Origin: Thamnaconus septentrionalis
Lineage: Eukaryota; Chordata; Actinopteri; Tetraodontiformes; Monacanthidae
NCBI GenBank assembly: GCA_009823395.1
Contig: CM020506.1
Coordinates: 919,501 to 983,500, forward strand
Reading direction: 5' to 3'
Length of the DNA stretch: 64,000 nucleotides
Shown: one piece after another, positions 1-13,735 of the stretch
How the letters are laid out: the number at the start of each line of letters is the position of its first letter
How positions within the stretch are numbered: the first letter of the stretch is position 1
Notes under the pieces: model-generated
What the model was told of the DNA's origin: nothing
Databases searched by the model: none
What the model saw: only the letters and a program-made list of their open reading frames with translations
Position numbers and translations under genes: made by a program

Positions 1-3000
1 GCCATAATCCTCGAGCAAAGCAAAAAATATAATTAGGTTTTGAGAAAATACATCATTCGGAGAGAAATTAATCCACCGCCAGCTGAAGAACAGTACAGAC
101 GTTCTAATATTGTTGCCTTTGTGTTTATTTTTACCTCAAAGCTGAAGGATTTCCTCTGTCGGCTGAACGCTGTTGTTTTTGAAACGCATCCAAATTGGAA
201 TTAAATGTGCATTTTTTGAAACAGATGAGTAACAGTGGACGTGGGTGTTCTAAAGTGACATTGACACAGCATCACCATTATTTTTAATGTATAGACACTA
301 CTTTGATATTACGTTGTAGTAAGTGCGAGTCCTGAAAGAGTCCTTGAAAACTACAGAGTCATTTTACTGATTCATGATTCGTGACAACTCGGTTCTATTA
401 ACTCCTGGACTGACTCGTCCAAGCTGCTGCTAGCAAGCTAGCTACACAGAAGAGACCAGGCCACAAGTCATAACTGTGCGAGCGCTATTCTAATTGTGTT
501 TGTATAAATATGTTGAGTCAATTGCTTCTCCTAGTTAATTAGTTATTACTAATAGCCCCATGGTACCAGCTCTGGTAACTCCCCACTTCCCTCCCTGTTA
601 CGAGGCCGAGCTATCAACGAACAAATCACTCAGTTGTTCACAGTGGCTCATAAAATGAGTCGCTCAATTGCTCTGGTAGTGGGTGGTGAATCAATTTTTG
701 ATTCTGACCAGCTTGCGGGCAAATCCATAATTTGTGTTCCCTCTGGGCGACTGACCTGCTGACTCAAAAAACCTTTTTTACGAGTGACTCGCAAAAAAGT
801 TGAGTCATTAAAAAGAATTGAGTTTCCCATCACCACTGCAGAGGCATTTGAAAAAAAAAAAAAAAGAAATTACCAGGAGCAGAAGTCCAGTTGCACAAAC
901 TGCTATTTTCACCCAAGCAAAGAGCAATATCACCAAATGCGAAGATATTGCTGCAAGAAAAATCTTTTTTTCCAATCTTGACAAACAGAAATATATATTT
1001 ATATTTAAAGACCTAAATTCCTTGTGCGCTATAGGCGGCAGATCGGAATATGCTGCTTGCTCACATGTATCAGAGAGATGCTGGCTCACAGCGACTGGGG
1101 AAGTAGTTACTGGGATTGAAAAAAAAAGGCATTATGCAAATGATGGGCTTTCAGAACTTAACCTGGGCAATTTGTTTGGTGATTATTACTGCAAAAGGTT
1201 TAGATGAAGCGATATGGAGGGGTGGGGGGGGGTACGCAGGAAAGATTTCACAAGTCTGTTTTGGTTTTTTTATTTGACCAACGCTTTCCCATATTCATTT
1301 GCTGTAGCTGTTCTACACCGTGCAGAGGATTGAAGTGATCCCTCCACACATGTATAATGAGGGGGAATGCTAATCGCTTTGCCGCATATTATGCCTCAGA
1401 AGTCTTGCAGCAGGGAAAATCCATTCAGTTCTTCAAAGTCCTCCGGCTTCCCACACACAGACAGAAATGGGGGGAAATATTTATTCCATCAAGGTGTTTA
1501 AACAGTTCTGGGTCTGCGTGTCCCATCTGGACCAACCGTTTAGCCATTGTTCCCTCCAAAGAATATGTGTCACCCTTTCCGTATAAATCCCATGCGTGAC
1601 ACTTACCTGTTGTAGTGCCGAGTGGTCATCCTCATGGTCATCTAATGGTTTCACTGTCGGCCCTTCACGCATGGAAATGTATTCCAAGAAACCTGTCAAA
1701 GTGCTCCATTTTGACTGTAAATGGAATGTGGCCACAACAAGTAATGTTTGCTCAGAGCTTGTGAGTGGACAGTTGGCAATCACCCTACATAGTTAATATG
1801 CAATCAGTGACACTTGATGCTTTTTTTGTACTTTAACTATTCTAACAAATATATTCCTCTAGAAACGGGCAAACAATTTTATTTATTTCTTCTCCTGCAG
1901 TTATTAAAATATTGAAATGTCGTTATTCTTTTATACCCACAATGAATTAAGCAGAGGAGAGTTGAACAATGGAAAGAATTGAAGGCTGCAGCAGTAACAG
2001 CAGCAAGTATTTCGTACTGCTCTCACCGATCTGTAAATCTCCCCAGCAAAGTCATTCTTGGAGGGCATCTGTAACACCGCCAAAAATTCTCTTTCGAGGT
2101 TTTCCAGCCGATTGCTAAAAGTGGCTTTAATAATTGCTTGATGGTTTGAAGTGTCTGCAGTTTCTCACTGACCCCCTACAGAACACTGAGGGTTGGATGG
2201 AGAGCAGGTATTAGCCCCATAGATCATGTAAAATTAGCAGCAGGAACCGCTGTCAGCCCAGACATTGGCACTTAATCTTGGACTTTTGGCAGACTGTTGC
2301 CTTAACAGGTCAAATGATATCTATAAATCAAGGATCCCCTGGCGCTGAGTGAGAGGGGAGCCCGGGAGAAAGAGAAATGCATCGAGCCGGCGCCGAAACT
2401 CCGAGGGAATTAAATCCCAGTCATAAAGTCTAACCCAAGGAAATAATCCAGTCTATTTCATAAAGGATTAAAACCTTTAAAGAAGATTGATTGCCCCCTC
2501 CCTCCCCACCCTTTATTTCCTCTTTTCTACACAATGTAATCCTAGATTATGGAAACCATTCAGGGTTAGATTTTTAGGAAATTTGTGCAAGATTAATGTT
2601 GATGGAGGCATCCATTCTTAAGATTGTCTTGCTGCTTTGTCAGAGCTCTTTAAGGCTCCTTTCCCTGCCTAACACAGCTGAATGGTGTTTCCAAACTATA
2701 GAAACACAAGAAGAGGTTATGTTGGTGCATTTAAACGTGGTGGTCCCATCAATACTATAGATATGGGTAAACCCTGGAAGTGCATGTGCAACTTTAAGCA
2801 ACTTATCTGTCTTGTGATGTTGGGGACGCACGTTACAAGTTAATCTGGTCTATAGTCACCCATGTTACCTCGCCAACGTGTAAAGTTAGTCACACTACGT
2901 ATTCTTAAAAGGCAAAAAGAAGACAACCTTTTGGAGATACTGCCAACAGAACCAAGGATACTCAGTTCTATTTATCTAATCCATCCCTTCTCTGCTTGAA

Positions 3001-4700
3001 TCAAAAATTGATTCATCAAAACAATCTTTATAAACCTTAGTCAGATTTCTCTTGACTTCTGCGTAGGTGTCACCTAGCTAGACAATACAGTCATCCATCT
3101 GTAATGCGTAGAATGAATGATCCGTAAAACATTCTGAGCAAAATCCAGAAGATACAGCTTCTCCTGTGCAGTGAGACGTAGAACGGCCAAGTCAAAGTCC
3201 AGACTCAAATCGATTTTATGAATCTGTGGCAGTGCTTGAAAACTGCTCTTCACAATTGCTCTCCATCCCATCTGACTGAACTGGAGCTATATTTTATCCA
3301 AAGAAGAAAGGGCAAAAACTCACTCTTGTCAATGTGTAAAGCTGGCAGAGACCCACCACAGAGTGCTTTCAGCTGTAATTGCAGCAAAACCTGGTATCAA
3401 ATAAATAGTAGTGTGCAAATACATGTCACACTGTTCTTTCATTTTATATATTTATGTTTTTAATGCGGCACTTCATGTTGACCTGTCACATTAAATCCTG
3501 ATAGAATACATAGTTCTGTCGTAACATGAAAAAATCTGGGAAATTCCAAAGGGTAGGAAGACTTTTTTTTCGATGCGGTTGTGAATGTAGAAAACCTGCT
3601 TCAGTAAAAAATAATGTTATGCGAGAAGCCCACTGGATTTTCATCAGAAATCACATCTGAACAATTTCAGCATACAAATTAGAAGCTGTAAAGGCGGGGC
3701 GTGGATCGATTAGCATTTCAAATATCATGCCTCTCTTTATTTATGGTTTAGGCACCTTGCCTCCGGACTGTTTTACGGTAAGCAAGGTAATACAGCAAAG
3801 AAGAGAAAATGCTGAGCGGAAAAAAAACTAAAGACAAAGAATCAAATTGTGATGGAAGCATGTGGAAGGAACAGCTGGTGTACAACTATTTATTTTTCAT
3901 GTACCTTTTGGGGACTGAATCACTTTGTGGCTGATTCAGGGCTGTTCACTGACTCACCTTTTGGGAGCCGTTTCAGTGTTTAAACATTTTTCTCTTCAGT
4001 TTAGCCAACCTATAAAACGTCCTACTTGTGGAACTCCAAAACCTGCAATTAGGCCTTACAGTGCTGTATATGGACTGCAAGACAAGGCTCAGATGACTTT
4101 CAGATATGTATCAATGTGGTATTGTAGTTTCCAAAGTGGGACAGGGAATCCACCGGGATTTGCACATTGACGTGGCTATGCACACTCTGGTGCGATGGAA
4201 CCGTTGCTGTATAAGTAAAAGGTAATGAATGTTACATAGCAGCAATGAAAGTAGGCAATGGAACTAAACGACAACTGGCTCGGGGGAAAAAGACTTGTGG
4301 CCACAACTTACACGCTACTCGCTACTGGAGTCGACAAAAGTGACAACAAAGATGTTTGAACTAATAAGGCGACAGAATGGTTCACTAAACAGAGACAAAC
4401 TGCATCAGGTGGGGAAACAACACAAACCATCAAAGGCTCCGTCTCTGTTCCTTCTTCTCCTGCTGTACCGTTGCTACACTGAAAAAACAAACGCAATTTG
4501 TGTTACCTGCGTTCTGAAAACGCACAAGAAATGCACCGTTTCCTTTTGCTGGATTTCCAAAAAGTTTGACAAATATTGGCGACGGGGTGTGACTGAGCCG
4601 ACTGGAATATCGAGTGGAGATTAATGATTCGTAATCACATCACCGGGCTGGCAGCGGCAGTCGGAGCAGAGTGCTGGGTGGAAGTGATGGGGAGAAGGGA
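1..4700. other. Noncoding stretch, no gene recognised
   Basis: No open frame here resembles a known protein, and none has a consistent chain of splice sites. What can be seen is mixed-composition unique sequence with a poly-A run near 850-865, a G run near 1218-1230 and an octamer motif ATGCAAAT at 1134-1141. The part from about 2100 to 2480 is less AT-rich and lacks simple repeats, so it could be a conserved regulatory block, but nothing in the sequence alone proves that. The short open frames look like chance. Confidence 0.55.
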
Positions 4701-4704
4701 CGAT

Positions 4705-4740
4705 TGTGTGTGCGCGTGTGTGTGTGTGTGTGTGCGTGCG
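4705..4740. repeat. (GT)n microsatellite with GC interruptions
   Basis: An alternating TG/CG tract, purine-pyrimidine throughout, so capable in principle of Z-DNA. It lies beside a GC-rich block. Confidence 0.9.
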
Positions 4741-4779
4741 CAGAACGCGCTCACCTCCAGCGAAATGCTTCGCCAGCCC

Positions 4780-5130
4780 TGGAACTAATTTAAAGTCCTC
4801 GTTTAGAGGCTGTCACACGACGAGCTGTGACGACCACTGATCTCTGCACATTTAGTGGCGCGGGCAGCTGTCAGGACGCTGACAGACAGGCCCCACCACT
4901 GACTGATTACATACTGGGCCGAGGTGAACTGTGATCTGGTGAACTTTATTTTCCCTGGCAGGCCCAACGTGCAGCGAATGCCTCAGGCCCCGCCGCCATT
5001 TAGGGGCCAGCGGCCGCCCTCGCCCAGCTTCTCCATCTCCTCCATTAACACCACAGCCCAACCTGTATGAATAATCCCTGAGGGGTTTTGATTTATTAAA
5101 CCGATGATGGAGATCCTGTGACACCTTCCG
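4780..5130. promoter_or_regulatory. Candidate conserved noncoding element
   Basis: This block has balanced, high-complexity sequence with a GC-rich core near 4985-5030, next to TAAT and TTTATTAAA motifs. It has no sustained open frame with splice sites. The texture is that of vertebrate developmental enhancers, but this is judged by eye and no cross-species alignment was possible. Confidence 0.25.
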
Positions 5131-8100
5131 AGGGGCAGAGATGAAAAAGTAAACGTCTGCGGGGCTATTTTAGCAACACTCTTGGGATCCAGAAGTGTGC
5201 TTTCTTTAACGGCACCAAATTGGAACTCAAGGAAACATATTCGATGACAGTCCAAGACAATGACAAACAGCACAATCAGAAACAAGGGAAGGATGCCATA
5301 GTTTTAAGAGAAGCAGTTTTACTAAGATAAGAAAGGGCGCACCATGATTTCACTTTTGCGCAAGACATTATTTATTGAATTGTAGTAATACACAGCCAGT
5401 AAGACCAAACACTAAATGTGTGAATTAGCCAAAATACATGCAATACAAGTGAGTCAATATGCACATTTTATACACACTACTTTGTGTTTTTATTAATCAT
5501 CTTAGGTTTCTACTTCTCTGTTTCCGAATATCCTTCCTTCTTGTGAAGTTCAGTTTGCCAAACTAGAGCTGTCACTGATCTCCGTACCATGTAATGATTG
5601 TATCATCACCAAATAGACCTCGGTTTTGTGTTGACATTAGACACTAAAAGGAAACATGATGGCTCTGACATTGAGCCTGGGGTACACCACAATTAACATT
5701 CAGACATAAAAACCCAACAAGTCCAAACTGGTGCCTTCTTTGCAGATAACTTTCAGCAAGTCAAGCCCAACCAGCCCTGTGGCAAGTTGTCTGTAAATAA
5801 GTTGTCAGCTGCTCTCTATGTTAAACTTCCCATCTATGGTGCCCAGGGCAGCATTTAAACAAACCAATCAAACAGTAAAGATACTTCTGGTCTGTCTCTT
5901 AATGTTTGACCTTTAGAATTGTTTGTTGTTTTTGTTTTGTTTTGTTTTTTGCTGCTGTCAGTTCAATTATTTGCCACAATGCTGGAAATCGGTCAATTTC
6001 GCAACTTTGTCAGCATTGAATAATACTGAGAAAAGGGCAGAATTTATAGAAATGTATTTTTAATGAAACACATTTCCCTTTGTCTCCAAATGTAGAGACC
6101 TCATGAGAAAACGACTGTGACTCGCAAATTTTCTTTACCTTAAGTTTCATTGATGGTCCACGCAATAAATGTCTGAAATATCATCGCAACCAATTGGTAC
6201 TTTTCCTATTCATTTAAAACACTTAAAAAAAAAGAAGTTGTTTTTCCAACATTTTTTTGTTGTCTGTTGTCCCTGTGTCTCAAAGCTGAGCTAAAAAGCT
6301 CTACATTGAGTGTCTGCATGCAGTCAAGTGTAACACCCTAAAAATGTAGAAACTGTGTCATGGAGCTTAAAACATATCATGAATAATGTTGCATCATCAA
6401 TAAAACATGATAACAGTTGAAAAGCGCCCATGTTGTTGGCGCTGCAGTAATTGTAGCCACAACTGTGTGATGTAAACACTGATTGCATGTCTTTTTACGT
6501 AGGAAATGCAGAAAATTCCCCTTTCAGGCAACTTCTGTTGAAACAAAAACATCTCTATCTCTTATATTATTTATTTCATTCAAAATTAGGAAGGCGATGT
6601 CTTGATGTTAAATGAGCCTCCAATTAGTTTTAGAGCAACTGTGAGATACATCATTATTGAGCGTAGTTGTCATTGCAAACTTTGCACACACTCAGAAGCG
6701 CCTGTCAGTCTTCAAAGCAGGCTGCTGACGTCTCTTTTTGTCTGCACAAAGAAAGCCGTCAACTAAATATTCTGTGCCGTCTTTACCTGCAAATCTGCCT
6801 AAATCTGCGGATTAGATCTAAGTCCGCCAAAATCTGGGGTCGGCGATACATCAGAGGATGTGCGGTGCCGGGAAGTTACGTAACTCATTAAGGCCGCACT
6901 GTTCTCTCCGGGGCCGCTTCCTCATCCCTCTAAACTTGCGGTCTTTGAGCAAATAAAGCCCGAGGAGGGTTGAAGCGCGAGACAAACTCTGCAGAACTTT
7001 CTGATCTGACGGCGAGAGTTCAACTTGGAGTCCATTCGAAGTGGATCAGCAGGCATCATTACACCCATTATGCTGCTTTCGAACAAGTTTGGCTCGACAA
7101 ATCAAATCCAAACTCATACGGGAAATAAGTGCACACAGTTTCAAATCTCCGCTTTAAATATGTAGCGGTGCAATCACCCATTTTTTTTTCCCTACAGGTA
7201 GGATCCAACCAATTTGGTTGCAGAAATTGCCACTTGTGTTCTTCACTTATATATTCTTTCTCTTACGACAACCTTCTGTCAGCTTTTCTTTCCCATTAAC
7301 TTCTTTGTCCTTCAGAGGGATTGGGGTCTCAGGTTTCCATTTCCTCCTAACTTGTCTTTCCTTCCTGCGCGTTACAGCGACACCAATATGATTGGCATTC
7401 CGCATTAGCCTCTTTTTTTTCTCCCAGCCCCACTTTCCCATTGTCATTCCGCGGCAGTGCCGGACTCGCGGGCTCTCCCTGAACTGCCATGACAACGTGC
7501 AGGAAAAGTGTGACGAAGCCTGAAGGCCTCCTCAGTCGGGAGGAGCTCCGCTGGCCTCTGCAGCTGGCTGCACCCTTTCATTTGTTTTCATGAAGGAAAA
7601 CAAGAGGCCAGCTTGAGGAGGGAATGAGGCAGAATGGGTAAATGCACCGCAGAGACCGACGCAGCGATATTTCCCGGTCAGATTCTGCCCGAACATGAGG
7701 TGTTGTCGCTCTGACTTTGATTGTTGTGGCTGCGTTGTGCAGAAAAGAAAAGGGCCCGGGCCTGCGGTTCCATGTTTATGTGCTGGAGTTGCGAAACCCG
7801 GTGATGCAGATCGGAACGACTAATTGATCCGACGATTGATCTCGTCGTCCCACCCTCATTGTATTTCACAACACTTGTATGATTAATTGTGTTCATCAGG
7901 CGGACGCCTGGGAGGGATCAGCGCGGCCGGAATGGTTAGTGTGCGCACCAGAATTTAGGTTGTGCTCAGATTCATCAGAGATTTGGATTCCTGTACATCT
8001 TTCAGCTGCAATTGACAATTGAAGGTGATCTCCTTTCCTAAATGGAACAGCATGTTTGGACAGAACAAAGGGGAAATATTTCCTCCATTCCCAGCCTCCT

Positions 8101-8222
8101 TTGCAAACCAACCAAAGAAAACCCCTCATCTTTGTTTGATACCGAGGCTTTATGATTGACTATATTTCATTAATATCTTTTCTGAACATTTTTAAGTGCA
8201 CTCTTCTCAGTAGCCTGTAGGC

Positions 8223-8259
<37 letters not shown>

Positions 8260-10370
8260 TTCTGAATTAATCAGAACATTCTGTTTCTTTTTGAAGAGGA
8301 AAATGAGTCTCTGAAGCTTGTTTTGTATCTGAGCTGACAAACACAGGACAAGAAGACTAATGGTCTCCTTGACAAACCACTGCTGCTTCCTTCCAATCCA
8401 TGTTATGCATTTCGCATCCTTTATTTTAAGGGGGAGCAGCATCTAAGGAACAGCAGTCTGTTTAGCGTCAATTCATCTGTCAATTAATCAATTATTTCTT
8501 TTTATAAAACACTAAATCACATCCAAAGGATGCACAATCACCAAAAGACCTCATCCAGAGCAACCATGAACGATGTATGACAGTGGCCAGGAATAACTCC
8601 CCAACTGGAAGAAACCTCGAGCAGACCCCGACTCTGGAGGGGGGCAACATTTCAGTTCCGAGTCGACTCGCACTCATGGCTTGTTCTGCCTGCTGCTTCA
8701 GTGAAATGCATCCTGCGTACTGTATGTTACTCCAGACCTTCCCAATGAAATGGCTCAGCAAAAATAAAGGAGTCTCCCCAGAGAGGCAGCAAGTGCACAT
8801 TGTGCGCAATCATGACGACGGAGCCAAAAGATGAAATGGCAGCAGATTCATCAGTATGACAAACCACCGAGCACAGACATCCACTACACAAACAAACAGC
8901 GGAATGTGCTGCAAACAACCCAGATGAAGAGACATATTTTTATGTTTCTGGGAAACATTAAGAACAGAAAGACGTGCGGAAGACAGTTGTTTTGCTGCCA
9001 TTTGCTATTCTCAAAGATAACAAACTCAGCTCCTTGTCAGTATTATAGATGGTAACAGCTCACTGTGGTATGGGTTGTTTGCTGTGGCACAAGTTGAATT
9101 TACATAAAATATCAGGAGATTTTTAAGCAAACTTTTCAAGGTTCTTGAAAAAAAACAAAACAACAAAAGAATGAAAAACATAAATGCAAAGTGGTTGTGT
9201 TTACAGAGAAAATAAATTGAAGGAATTACTGTGAAGAACTGGGCAAGTTAGACTTATTCTTGCAGGCTAGTATTGGCCATGATCAACGCTGCTCTCAGAC
9301 CAAATGATATGAATCTTCAGTTCAACTGTCACATGAGCTGCAATCACAATGCCAGAGTTAGCGAACCTGTTTCCATAAAACATTTTGTGTAAATTAAGAC
9401 TGTTCTTAAGAGATTCTTAATTTTGCCATTCAATCAATGTTCCAATGCAAATTCTTTGCATTTAAATGCTTTGGGAAAACCCACTAAATTTTCAAGTACA
9501 AAAAGTTTATTCCCCTAAGTCGATCCCCAATGTATTTGATAGACATACACATATGTTTCTGCAACATAATTGTGTACTGGCAAAATAGTCTTTTCCTGGC
9601 TTTTCTTTTGAATCTAGTATCTTCAGGTTGGCAAAATTTTAGAAGTGCCCTGGTGGAGCAGCAGCAGGAAAAAGAAGAAACTCTCCAAGGTTTTGCATAA
9701 AACAGAATAATATATTCCAACTTTTTTTTTTTTTTTTTTTTTTTTTGTCTTGGCAACAACCTCTCCTTTGGAACTCATTGGCTATCATTTATTCAGGCTC
9801 AATTGTTTGCTTGAAAGTGCTACATCTTCCAGACTATCGGAGAAAGCCTGCCGAGGAGGCCTCTGGTGTCTGAGCTTTCTCGCTGCTTTGATGCCTCATT
9901 AAACCTGCAGCCAAAAAGACACAGAGAGGTGGAGAGATTACTGATGCAACATGTCTGAGTTTAGAGCTGAATGAGGCCCTCCGGGGCAACTCCATTAAAA
10001 CCAGACCCTCAACTGAGAGAGGGCGAGGGAGGGGAAAAAAACTTTTACAAACAACCATCAGTTTGAAGCCAATTCTCACAAAAACTCATCAGTTATGTGT
10101 GGTGAAACATTCAGGGTCCCCCCCTAACCCCCCTTTTTATTTCCTGGACATCCCACATAGTCTTGTCCCAAAGGTATTATGATGTCTGTCAGTACATCTA
10201 TATAAAAGATAAATAAGGTTATCCATATAATGTATAATTGCAGACATTACATTAAAGACATTATTATATAACCACTTGATGGGGGCACAATGTCAGCGCA
10301 AGCTCCTCACAGATGAGAGAAGCCAGAAACTATACGAAACAAAACAAGGACACACCAGTGAGGAAATGGC
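5131..10370. other. Noncoding stretch with homopolymers and one fused splice motif
   Basis: No protein-coding gene is recognised. Visible landmarks are a 27-base poly-A at 8229-8255, a poly-T at about 9721-9746, an octamer motif at 9445-9452, and a pyrimidine tract ending in CAG directly followed by GTAGG at 7188-7202. The GC-richer piece at about 6860-7060 and the block at 7440-7960 have no simple repeats and may be regulatory. The open frames found here are short and unlike known families. Confidence 0.5.
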
Positions 10371-10436
10371 CTTCTTTCTTCTTCTTCTTCTTCTTCTTCT
10401 TCTTCTTCTTCTTCTTCTCCTTCTTCTTCTTCTTCT
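10371..10436. repeat. (CTT)n trinucleotide microsatellite
   Basis: About 20 near-perfect CTT units with one CTC interruption. The poly-Leu and poly-Arg frames that cross it are artefacts of the repeat. Confidence 0.95.
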
Positions 10437-13400
10437 TGAGCAGCTTGGAGAAGTTGCCCAACCTATTTTTCTCTGCGGTACCTCCTGTTGGTGGCTGATT
10501 GGAGTAACAGATTCCATCTTAAAAAATGAAGAGCGGTTGAAAATGCTGTCCATGGGAGGTTGGCAAAACGGATGAGCAAGATTTCAGGTTGAAGTACAAG
10601 AAACCAAGTTATTAGGTGAGGGTTTTTTTTGTTATATATAGTGTTAGGGTTAACCTAACCCTGTTATTTCCGAACATAATTTGACTTCAGCTGAAACAAA
10701 TACAAGTAACATTTGCCCAGCTGTATACTTGCTTTGCCTTGTTCTGGGTCTGCAGCCAGCCAAAAATAGTCTGGGGGCGGTCTTCTCCAGCCGGTCCCCA
10801 AGCTCGGATACATGCAAAATGTTGTGTCAGGAAGGCACCCGACTTTAAAACCTATGCCAAGCTAAACATGTAGATCAACTGGCTGTGGCAACACCACAAT
10901 GTAACAGCCAGGAAGATTTGCTTTGGTAACTAACTAACTCGTTTTACACTTCGCAATTCTGCCTATTTTTGAGTCAGGGCATTCAAATAAATTACAGTTC
11001 CTGGGGGTAAATGTTTCCTGAAAAGGAGCCAATTTGCACGTAGTTACACACTTAAAGATTTTGCAGGCTTTATGTTCCTTCATGGGTCTTTTATGACCAG
11101 AGTTATGAGAATTAGGTGCTCCTCGCTACCTATTCCTTTCATTTAGCACCTTCAATCAGCCGCCCCGCTTGGATAACTCATTGCGCTCGCCGTGCGCTAC
11201 TTTGAAACATTAATAACCATAATCACCATTTCACTTAACTGTAAAAGTGTGGAACGAGTTCAAAGCGACAAAATGAGCGAGCGGCTGGGCGGATGAGAGG
11301 CTGTGCAGGTGTCCGCTGGCGATAAAGCGGCGATATGGCAGCGACTGTGCCTTTACCCATTGTGCGCCCTCTGCTTCAACCTTGCCCGGAGCTCGGCCGC
11401 CCGAGGCCCGGTCATGTCTGACTGATTAGATAAAGCGGGAGAGTCAAAGTTGCCAGCGAGAGGACGGGTATGAATCCGCACGAGTCAGCACTTTCATCCA
11501 GTCACAACACCCTCGAAAGGATACAAACGCTGAGATTGACTGCGCAGGTTGAACTGAACCTCTCCAACTCTTCGTAGAAGTCTTCATGCCTCAGCATTGA
11601 GGGGACGCTGTCTTTTATCATAGCGCTTGCTGTGTCAGTGTGGTTTTTGTCTTTCCTACTTTATGATGATTGGATTCCCTGAGGTGTCACGTTCAGGTCA
11701 AAGCCAGACAAAATGTCTGGAATAAGACGCTAAACTAAAGGGTCTCCATCACAGCCCTGCAAACCTGCAAATATTTTTATTTAATCTGTGGCATACCCAA
11801 ATTGCATTCTTAAATTTAACTTTAACTTTATTATATGACAACATTGATTCCAGAGCTCGTAATGGCGGATACTTCTGTTTTGGTTAATAAATGTCTGAAC
11901 GTGACTTTGCACTTCACGTTTAATAATACGTTACATGCTTTTTGTAAGCGACAGGGAAATTCCAATTATTATCAAACTATTTTGCAGCACCACTGGACCG
12001 CCGCCACTTTGACAACCCTTGCAATAGATCAAACTACCATTTGCTGAAGCTCCCGAACATTGAAAAAAGTTAAAGTCTGTGGTTCGCCAGCAATGAACGT
12101 TTGTAAAGTGACTCGCTGTCGAGGTTCTTATAGCCGTCGTCAGTCGCGGCTTTGGAAAAGAAAAAGTCACTCATCTGTCTGAACACATGGCAGCAGCTTG
12201 AATGTGGGAAAACAGGCAAGCCGAAGAAAGCAAGCACGACTTAGTACACATGCGGTGCATTTAATATCCTGTATTGCTGTTCGGGAAACCGGAGAGCCAA
12301 CTCTTTCCAAGGAGGAAAAAGAATAAAGGGAATTTTGTTTTATTTTTGTACCATAATGAAAAATAAATGATAAATAATCCATCTCTCCAAGGGAGAGGGG
12401 AAAAAACTACGTGCGGAATGAAACAGCTTGCGGCGCATGCAAACGCACAACATGATGGCGATTTCGGAGGGGGGAAAAAAAAACCCAAAAACATTCATCA
12501 CGCAAACGAACAGCCGTTTCCTCGGCTAATTGACAGGTTCTAACGATGGCACGTTTTTTTTTTCCCTCTGAATTCCAGCCAAAGTGCTTTCAAGCTCCGC
12601 TGCCCACAGGAAAAGCGCCATCTGTACGCCTTCCATAAACATTTTGCCATTTTGTTTCGTTTTCGCTTTTTTTTTTTTTTTTTTAGATAAATGCATTCTT
12701 GATGAGCCCGTTTGGTTTCATTATGGGCTTTATTGAGTCGAAAGATACCCCTCACGCCCCCCCCATCCCCAGACCCTCGTCTCTGCAGGCACGTTTCTCT
12801 CTGATGACTCTCCTTTGTTGTAGAAAATACGCTGGTGATAACAACACTGCCGTCTTGTGTGAGTGTGACTGATCAGCCTCTGAGTAGTTTTAATAACAAC
12901 CCTGTTCTGAAGGGCTGCTCTTTCTTTTCAATACAGTGTTGAGAAATGTTGCCTAACAGGAACCTGAGCCTCTTCATTTCCAGTCCCCTCTTCTTCTTTT
13001 TTTTTTTTTTTTTGATGTTGCATTGCTTGCTTTATCATGGATTATGCATCTCCAAGGCATACAACCATTTTAATCCCCTTTCCTCTCTCTCTCCCCGGCA
13101 GATGTTTGCTTAATTCCGGCTCGCACGCCAGTAATTTATTTCTTGTATAAGGGCTTAATAGCGCCACACAGGTACACCGCAACATCGACTGGCTACACGA
13201 GGAAAGAGGTAAACAGGTGCTAAAACGGGCCGTGGAGGTGGATCCATCGTCGGGGTCTTTCTGGAGCTCACAGTTGGACATCTGCGCGTCCCCGGTCATC
13301 GTCACCGCGTGCCACCGCGGCCCACGGACACCGCGGCCTCCACCCCACAGATGGGGTTTGCAACTGGACGCCCCCTGCGAATAATCTTCTCATTACTTAT

Positions 13401-13692
13401 CGTGATGAACTGTGGCATGCAAGTATCAATAAGGGACTGCGGTGAAGCAATCCAATTAAGGCCTAAAACTAGGAGTCTCATTAGTGCTGAGGCCCTGATA
13501 ATGCAAATGACACCGCGCTCGGTAATCAACCTTGAATATAAATGGGCCCGGTGAATCCAGCCCTACAGGTGATTCAGTCTACCTGGATGCAATTAAACTG
13601 CGACACGGCGCCGTTTGAGGCTTTGGATGCAGAAATGAGCCCATTCTGTCTCCAGTCTTGAGTTGTTTAATCATTTTTGGACAAAAAAAAAA
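10437..13692. other. Noncoding stretch with two regulatory-looking blocks
   Basis: No gene is recognised. Two sub-blocks stand out. One is 11100-11480, with homeodomain-type TAAT motifs beside a GC-rich tail. The other is 13100-13580, which has high complexity, a GC-rich centre and then an AT-rich half with an octamer ATGCAAAT at 13501-13508 and several ATTA/TAAT cores. Long poly-T runs occur near 12668-12684 and 13000-13013. Conservation is an inference from texture only. Confidence 0.4.
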
Positions 13693-13735
13693 CATATATA
13701 TTTGTATATACATATATATGTATATACATATATGG
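13693..13735. repeat. AT-rich palindromic repeat
   Basis: A TATA/CATA-rich tract that contains a perfect 24-bp palindrome at 13704-13727. It could extrude a cruciform. It gives rise to Tyr/Ile-rich chance frames on both strands. Confidence 0.85.

Noticed and set aside
818..1207. Plus-strand frame of 129 codons
   Set aside because: Begins across a poly-A run with alternative frames open as well; no recognised domain.
10276..10575. Frames rich in poly-Leu, poly-Phe and poly-Arg
   Set aside because: Produced by the CTT repeat.
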